Made by a program: the position numbers and the translations under genes. A DNA stretch of 37,378 nucleotides from Thermodesulfobacteriota bacterium (GTDB lineage: Bacteria > Desulfobacterota > S145-22), in assembly GCA_024763435.1 (NCBI GenBank), contig JANTFN010000002.1:1-37378 (forward strand), given 5' to 3'. This document shows positions 32,170-37,378 of the stretch, piece by piece. The notes under the pieces were generated by a model. The model searched no databases. It was not told the origin of the DNA and saw only the letters and a list, made by a program, of their open reading frames with translations. Every line of letters begins with the position of its first letter. Positions within the stretch are counted from its first letter, which is position 1.

Positions 32170-35100
32170 TTACCCACATGTGTCATCCGTCACGGTTAGT
32201 TTTATCTTCCCAGAGGTCAACGGGACCATGTTATGCCCTTCTGGCCCATTCTTCAGGAACAGCGTGTAGGAGACATCTCCCTGCGAGGCCATGAAGGGCA
32301 CGGCTCTGCTTATCCGATATTCGTCCCGGCGCGAGGAGCGGCTAACAAAAAAGAGCGGCGGGACGTCATAGGTAAAGGTTTTGTCGCGATTTCTCTGTTT
32401 CAGGTAGAGCACTGCCTGGATGGGCGGATCTTCGGGTGTCACGACGAGCTCGCTCCTATTCCAGAGGACAAATCCGAAATGTAGGAGAATCCGGGGGTGG
32501 GTCTGAATATCCGCACGGCTCACCGTGGTATCATTTTGGCAATGAACCTCGACACCAAAGGCCGTCTTCCACCAGCCTTGAGGGACCCTCGACCGGGAAT
32601 TAGCAGACAGTGCACCCACGACCGTGTTGTTGTCAAGGCACAGCTCCTTAAAATCCCGATTCGGATTGACGGTGGCGACATACGTGTCGCTGCTGTGGAT
32701 GTGAAACGAGACAAAGGAAGGGCCGTCAACTTTCAGCGTTTTCCCGGCACCGATGCTTTTTACCGCGATAGGAGGCGCGACCATATAATCTCCGTCCCGA
32801 TGCCATCCCGGAAGAGGAAGATCCAAACTGTTGTGCAGTTTGAGTTTGAGCTTGATGGTGGTGGCACCCGAGATGCCGTCGCCGGTATTTTTCACCGTGA
32901 ACTTAAGTTTTCGGCCTGCCTGTTGACACGACAAGCGCAGGTCGGGATAGGGTTTAACGCGATACCTGCCATTGATAACGGTATTGTCGTTTTCATTCGA
33001 CTCATCCACCTTGCAATAAGCATCTGCATAAAGTTTCAACGTGTAAACCCCTCCCTTAGAAACATTTATTCGAATCCGCCCGGAACAGGTTCGACGATCC
33101 AGCATCGGCTCCAATTGAACCCCCGCCTTTTCAAGAAAAGACCCCGCTTCTTTACCCGTACACTCCAACAAGACGTTAAAGGGCTTTGTCTGGTATCCTC
33201 CCTTGTTTTCAAGGATAAACCGAACTTCAATGGTGTAAGGTTTCTGAGAAAATCCTGAAAGCTTGTTCGTGATGGAAACGGCCTTGAAGGTCAGATTTGG
33301 CTTGGAATTGCTGGTGATGGCAAAAAAGTCGCTGATTCCCCAGCCGTTTTCACTCTGCACCTTAACCCGATAGAGGCCGCTTTTAAGCTGTCTATTGACC
33401 GTGTAGTCAGTGGCATAGGTCGTAATATTCTCCGCGATCTGAACGGGGGTATTGGGGTGATCTTTAGGGATGAGCATAACGGTAAAGGGCCCCGTAGCCT
33501 CCCCCGTCCAGGCCACCTGATAGAGTTTATGAATTGCCCAAATTTTATTTTTCGAGGGAGACAGGATGGTAATGGACTTGATGGATCTGTCAGATTTGCC
33601 GGGATACGGCCTGGGATTCTTTGAGGCCAAGGCCTCCTGAACGGCGCGCTCTTGATTGCCGCTCTCTCGCACGATGATCGGACGTTCAAAAAGTGTCTGC
33701 CACTGCCCACTGCTGCAGTGCTTCCCTTTAGGAACGTTAATAGCTATCTTGAAAACATGCGTGCCAGTGGAATCCAGTCTAAATGAATCTCCCTGCTCGC
33801 CGCTGTAATAATCATCCGTCTCATCGGGATAAAGAGAAGTGCGATTTATGGGAAAATAATTTTCATGATAGATGGTATTGCCAATCATAATACGAAGGCG
33901 GTTAAGGCACCTGCCCCCCAACGGAACGCGGTCCGGGGAAACGCACTTGAAATGTACCAGAAAAGAGAGCGCGGTCCCGGGTGGAATCGGTGACGTGGGC
34001 AGGCCGTAAACCTTCGTGACCACCAGCCTGGGAGGAATCGGGGTATGCTTGGGCATGGGTTCACCGCCGCGATAGATGTGAAAACGATCGAAAATCCGAT
34101 TGTTGGCCTCATTGGCTTCCACGATCCTGTGCTCCGGATCCACGGTCACAGCATAGCGTTTTCGTCCGGTCCCGCCTGAATAGGACTGCCATTTTTTGGA
34201 AAAATCGTGTTTCCACAATGTCTTTCCATAACCAGAAACCCCAACGGGCTGTAGGGATGGCACGTCAAAGACTTTCCTATCCTGGTCGGTGAGGTCAAAA
34301 TACACCTTCGTGGGAGGGCTCGGAACAGTTCCCAGGTTTACGACCTTGATATGAAAATGCATCCTGCTGATCGCCAGGACGCCGTCCGGCACCTTATTGA
34401 TAAGAACCTTGAGGTCCGGCAGGCCTTGAACAGTGAAATTAAAAGTTCGGTTGATTTCGGGCGAGGCCTCTGTGGCCGGGATATATTTGTGCGTGATGTC
34501 CAATTCATAAACCGCCTTGTAGATACCCGGGAAGGGAGGCTTGAAAGAGAAATGGATGCGTCCCGATTTTCCGTGCGCCGGGGCAGCTATCTTGATGGAA
34601 CGGCTTTCAAGAACAAAATTTTTGGGGCCCGTGACCCTGACCTTTGCATAAAAGGGCTGGGAGCCACCCCCACCGGTGTTGACCACATCCGCGTACAGGG
34701 TGACCTCGTGATTGACAAACAGCCCGTTTGGGATCGCTGTCTTTCTGACGACGCCAAAATGCGGAGTATCGATTTTGATCTCCGTGGAGGCCAACAAACT
34801 CGCCGTATCCGCGTTGGTTTCATACAGCTGGAGGGTGTAGAGATGGCCAGCGGGAATGTTCCCGATGTCCCAGGGATAGCTGCGTGTGGCAGGGTCCAGC
34901 CCCCGCGCGAGGATCAGCTCCGGGAAATGTTTTGGGTTCGTGACCGACTTCAGATGGAGCTCCAGACGCGTGTCCGCGTCCGGCTGTGTATTGTTCCATG
35001 TCCAGCGAATAAAGCAGTGCTGGTTGGGGGGCAAAACAGCATGTGGCTGTGGCTCCAGAAAGCGGGTTATCTCCCCGCCATAGGTCGATGTCCCCACCTG

Positions 35101-36207
35101 TTTGGGGAGGGTGATGCGCTTTTCCTTTAAAAGGGCTTTCAGGGTATTCCCACTGGGCATTTCACTTTTTGTCGTTTTTCCCTTAGAAGCGCGGGCAGCA
35201 TTCTTCGCCAGGGAGGCGTTATTCTTCCGAATCTCCGTGAACAAGTGGGGGTTAAAAATGTGCCGGGCGGTAAAACCCCGGGAAGCCCTGCTGAAAGTCG
35301 TCAGGGCTGACCGGTTTATCCCCCCGATCCCCATAACTTCCAGAGTGTTGACCCCGCGGGCCATCTTGATAAAATCTTCAATCCGGGTGGACTCACCCGG
35401 CATCAGTGCCCGGATTCTGAAAATCTTCCGTTTCCGGCTACCGTCCGCCCGATGAATCTCTACGGGGATGGAGGTCGCCGGTGTCACCGCCTTTCCCCTG
35501 TTTTCTATCTCGATGCTCACCCAAGTTTCATCGGGTTTTTTTCCCCTGTGGTCATCGAAGGTAATCTCTTTAATCGTCAGGATTCCCCGCTTTCCGGCCT
35601 TTTTCGAGAGACCCGTTCGCGCCCCCTTTGCCTTGATCGCTTCACGATGAGCCAGGACACCGGGACCCCGGACCATGATAAGGCAGAACTTCTCCAGGGT
35701 GTTGTTCTGCCGGTTGTTGGAATCGCTCACGGCGGCCTTAACAACGTTCTTCCCCGGGGTGGTGTGGATGAGCCATTTTACCTCTGTGGCATATCCCGCT
35801 TTCAGGGCCTTGACCCTGAAGGATTTTTTATCCCGGGTTCTATCCCCGCGCGTCAAAAGCGCCGAGACGGTTGTTTTGGAAGAGGTCACTTTTCCAATAT
35901 TTTTAACCTTGATAATGACCCATGCCGTATCCTTTTCTTTCGCCTTCTGCGTCTTAAAGGTAATGCTTGAGATGGTCAGGTCGGGGATGCCGGCAACATG
36001 GGAGAGGGTGCGTGAGGAAGGTTTTCCTGGGATGTTGGCGAACCCATTAGACGCGGGTTTGCCGGGAACATGGGTGAAAACAGTATTCCCCGCGAAGAGA
36101 CTGCCAGAAAATATCATCAGAAGGGCGCATGTCAGAACAAAAACAGACAGGTGCCATGGACGGTGAGTTTCTGAATGATGCCTTTGAAAAGCCAATAAAG
36201 CCTTCAT
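32170..36207 (-). CDS. Giant secreted CARDB/Kre9-like repeat-domain protein, copy 2
   Basis: 1345 aa with a signal peptide (1-39, ending GSLFA). Residues 44-76 hold a clearer version of the 12-residue repeat: FTHVPGKPASNG, FANIPGKPSSRT, LSHVAGIPD. Then follow CARDB-like beta domains (IPDLTISSITF, WVSIEIENRGKAVTP, LPDLKVLINKV, ESNENDNTVI) and two Kre9/KNH-like domains (ITILSPSKNKIWAIHKLYQVAW and one near 385-480). Order, spacing and the C-terminal FTYDVPPLF...RRDEYRIS segment match copy 1, so this is a tandem duplication that has since diverged. AGGAGG lies 7 nt before the ATG. No enzyme motif is seen. Probably a secreted structural or adhesive protein. Confidence 0.85.
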   Translation of the reverse strand: MKALLAFQRHHSETHRPWHLSVFVLTCALLMIFSGSLFAGNTVFTHVPGKPASNGFANIPGKPSSRTLSHVAGIPDLTISSITFKTQKAKEKDTAWVIIKVKNIGKVTSSKTTVSALLTRGDRTRDKKSFRVKALKAGYATEVKWLIHTTPGKNVVKAAVSDSNNRQNNTLEKFCLIMVRGPGVLAHREAIKAKGARTGLSKKAGKRGILTIKEITFDDHRGKKPDETWVSIEIENRGKAVTPATSIPVEIHRADGSRKRKIFRIRALMPGESTRIEDFIKMARGVNTLEVMGIGGINRSALTTFSRASRGFTARHIFNPHLFTEIRKNNASLAKNAARASKGKTTKSEMPSGNTLKALLKEKRITLPKQVGTSTYGGEITRFLEPQPHAVLPPNQHCFIRWTWNNTQPDADTRLELHLKSVTNPKHFPELILARGLDPATRSYPWDIGNIPAGHLYTLQLYETNADTASLLASTEIKIDTPHFGVVRKTAIPNGLFVNHEVTLYADVVNTGGGGSQPFYAKVRVTGPKNFVLESRSIKIAAPAHGKSGRIHFSFKPPFPGIYKAVYELDITHKYIPATEASPEINRTFNFTVQGLPDLKVLINKVPDGVLAISRMHFHIKVVNLGTVPSPPTKVYFDLTDQDRKVFDVPSLQPVGVSGYGKTLWKHDFSKKWQSYSGGTGRKRYAVTVDPEHRIVEANEANNRIFDRFHIYRGGEPMPKHTPIPPRLVVTKVYGLPTSPIPPGTALSFLVHFKCVSPDRVPLGGRCLNRLRIMIGNTIYHENYFPINRTSLYPDETDDYYSGEQGDSFRLDSTGTHVFKIAINVPKGKHCSSGQWQTLFERPIIVRESGNQERAVQEALASKNPRPYPGKSDRSIKSITILSPSKNKIWAIHKLYQVAWTGEATGPFTVMLIPKDHPNTPVQIAENITTYATDYTVNRQLKSGLYRVKVQSENGWGISDFFAITSNSKPNLTFKAVSITNKLSGFSQKPYTIEVRFILENKGGYQTKPFNVLLECTGKEAGSFLEKAGVQLEPMLDRRTCSGRIRINVSKGGVYTLKLYADAYCKVDESNENDNTVINGRYRVKPYPDLRLSCQQAGRKLKFTVKNTGDGISGATTIKLKLKLHNSLDLPLPGWHRDGDYMVAPPIAVKSIGAGKTLKVDGPSFVSFHIHSSDTYVATVNPNRDFKELCLDNNTVVGALSANSRSRVPQGWWKTAFGVEVHCQNDTTVSRADIQTHPRILLHFGFVLWNRSELVVTPEDPPIQAVLYLKQRNRDKTFTYDVPPLFFVSRSSRRDEYRISRAVPFMASQGDVSYTLFLKNGPEGHNMVPLTSGKIKLTVTDDTCG

Positions 36208-36277
36208 TCCCTTTCCTCCTTTATTAGCGGTCTAATATATTTAATTGAAATGCTGTGTCCGCATTTTTCCTTCTTTG

Positions 36278-36311
36278 ATAAGTAAGTGCGGGTTTTGGCA
36301 AAAAAGTTCAC
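36278..36311 (-). promoter_or_regulatory. 34 bp promoter-like block, copy 2
   Basis: On the minus strand GTGAACTTTTTTGC, then ten unconserved bases, then ACTTACTTAT. Spacing and distance to the ATG are the same as in copy 1 (31985-32018), although the bases between the two half-sites differ. This points to selection on the two half-sites rather than simple recent duplication. Confidence 0.6.
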
Positions 36312-36578
36312 ACGAGAAAAAATTTTTTTGACGTGACGGAAAAAACATAGTATGAGGGCACGGGAAGATGAATTTTTCTCTAATTTACTTCGTGGAAAGG
36401 AAACCCGATCCTTCACAAAATAAAACAGAGAAGAGCGCTCAAGGCCTCTTCCCTGAAATGGCAAAACATACCCCTTTTTAAAACCACGAGAAATCACTAC
36501 ACTTATCCCCGTACGCTCAAAAAACACTGAAGCGATCATCCTTCTGAAAGGCAGCGTCGCTTCCAAAACATTGTTTTA

Positions 36579-36607
36579 TTGATAAATCGCTTTTATGGGT
36601 TTGTCAA
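36579..36607 (-). promoter_or_regulatory. Sigma70-type promoter upstream of giant gene copy 2
   Basis: On the minus strand TTGACA (36602-36607), 17 bp spacer, TATCAA (36579-36584). If used, the giant gene would have a leader of about 365 nt that includes the 34 bp block. It may instead serve an unannotated small RNA. Confidence 0.5.
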
Positions 36608-36691
36608 GGTTTTTTTAAGCTGGATGATTTGTGTTTTTGGGATTGGAGTTTGGATATTTTTTTCTTTTCTTCAACCTAAATTCCCTGCTGC

Positions 36692-37378
36692 TCATGGCAG
36701 GCGATCAATCACAACGAGATTGTAATCGCGCAGGCCCAATCCCATCTTTTCGGCATGACGCAGGTGGATGGTCCAGTCAACCTTGGGATATTGCTTCTCG
36801 AAGGGATTTTCCATGGATTCATAAGGTAACTGGAGAAGTTCCCGTATCGCTTTCGGGGGACGGCAAATCAGGTCGACCGATGCCTGGTCAACGGCCACCG
36901 GGTCCGTGGAGGCCACAATCCCGATATCCGAGGCAATGGCCACGCCGGAATGGGAGTTGCAATCGCAGATGGGGCTGACCTGCCAGACAAAATTGAAAAA
37001 AAGACTGGTTTCTTTTTTGCCGGTAACGGCCGCGGCGGCATACTCGGCCATTTTTTCCTGAAAGGCGGGAATAGTTTCATTCCACTGGATTTGAATTGCC
37101 TTTTGCGGACATGTCGTGATGCACTCCCCGCATCCCACGCATTTTTCAGCGTCGATATGGGCCTTCTTGTTTTCTACCGTAATGGCGTTTTGGGCGCAGA
37201 CCTTAACGCAGGTAGCACACCCCACGCATTTTTTTCGCTTGACCTTGGGTGCGATAGTCGAATGCTGGGCGAGTTTTCCCTTTCGCGCGGCGCAGCCCAT
37301 GCCGATATTTTTAAGGGTTCCGCCAATCCCGGATAATTCGTGGGCCTTGAAATGGGTTGCCGCGATGATGGCATCCGC
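36692..37378 (-). CDS. DUF362 / 4Fe-4S ferredoxin-type protein, 5' end off the window
   Basis: The frame is open through the right edge, so the N-terminal part is missing; at least 228 codons are visible. The first visible residues (ATHFKAHELSGIGGTLKNIG) followed by MGCAARKGK are the DUF362 signature. Two ferredoxin motifs follow, CVGCATCVKVC and CVGCGECITTC, binding two [4Fe-4S] clusters, and then the second half of the DUF362 domain (SDIGIVASTDPVAVDQAS). DUF362 proteins are common in anaerobes and are thought to work in electron transfer; the substrate is unknown. The MGC residue at 37300 is not the start. Confidence 0.9.
   Translation of the reverse strand, partial: ADAIIAATHFKAHELSGIGGTLKNIGMGCAARKGKLAQHSTIAPKVKRKKCVGCATCVKVCAQNAITVENKKAHIDAEKCVGCGECITTCPQKAIQIQWNETIPAFQEKMAEYAAAAVTGKKETSLFFNFVWQVSPICDCNSHSGVAIASDIGIVASTDPVAVDQASVDLICRPPKAIRELLQLPYESMENPFEKQYPKVDWTIHLRHAEKMGLGLRDYNLVVIDRLP

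Larger units (their letters stand above)
36208..36691. other. Intergenic leader of the giant gene copy 2
   Basis: 484 nt without a credible gene. It holds the 34 bp block (36278-36311), an upstream sigma70-type promoter (36579-36607), and AT-rich runs. A minus-strand frame of 120 codons at 36204-36566 is rich in Lys/Phe/Ser and has no family resemblance or good start, so I regard it as chance. Confidence 0.55.

Noticed and set aside
36204..36566. 120-codon minus-strand frame upstream of the giant gene copy 2
   Set aside because: It covers the duplicated promoter block, has Lys/Phe/Ser-rich composition and no good start.
1..37378. CRISPR array, prophage or insertion sequence
   Set aside because: No regularly spaced repeats, Cas, integrase, phage structural or transposase genes were seen.

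Overview
The window looks like chromosomal DNA of a Gram-negative anaerobe, most plausibly a deltaproteobacterial (Desulfobacterota, Syntrophales-like) lineage. The pointers are the yebC-ruvC-ruvA-ruvB order, an HDOD hybrid histidine kinase, a DUF362 4Fe-4S protein, a molybdenum hydroxylase and an RND permease. The assignment is inference: there is no rRNA or other strict marker.

Layout. 1-543 is AT-rich and holds a decayed reading frame and one copy of a ~62 bp repeat. 545-1138 is a YefM/YoeB toxin-antitoxin module with a recognisable TGTACA operator; a second copy of the repeat follows it at 1177-1243. 1315-13416 is one long plus-strand operon of eleven genes, most joined by 1-4 nt overlaps: STAS antagonist, a fusion of a degenerate HATPase with GNAT-like domains, HisC-like aminotransferase, three-subunit molybdenum hydroxylase, MFS transporter, membrane-anchored SGNH hydrolase, a second GNAT-like protein, RsbW-type kinase and a dCache-HAMP-SpoIIE phosphatase. 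Partner-switching signalling proteins therefore bracket a set of metabolic and transport genes, and no sigma factor is present. This is the most unusual part of the window.

13477-18006 (minus) has an RlmI-like rRNA methyltransferase and an RND permease without its usual partners. 18198-20125 (plus) has era and a RodZ-like gene, which converges with and overlaps ruvB by 4 nt. On the minus strand, tRNA-Val(CAC), yebC, ruvC, ruvA and ruvB appear to be one transcription unit. tRNA-Arg(CCT) and a small secreted protein gene lie upstream, each tRNA with a textbook sigma70 promoter.

23873-37378 (minus) holds an HDOD hybrid histidine kinase, an unrecognised exported protein, and two giant tandem paralogous secreted proteins (1303 and 1345 aa) built from CARDB-like and Kre9/KNH-like beta domains. 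Each giant gene is preceded, about 70 nt upstream of its ATG, by the same 34 bp promoter-like block. A DUF362/4Fe-4S protein runs off the right edge.
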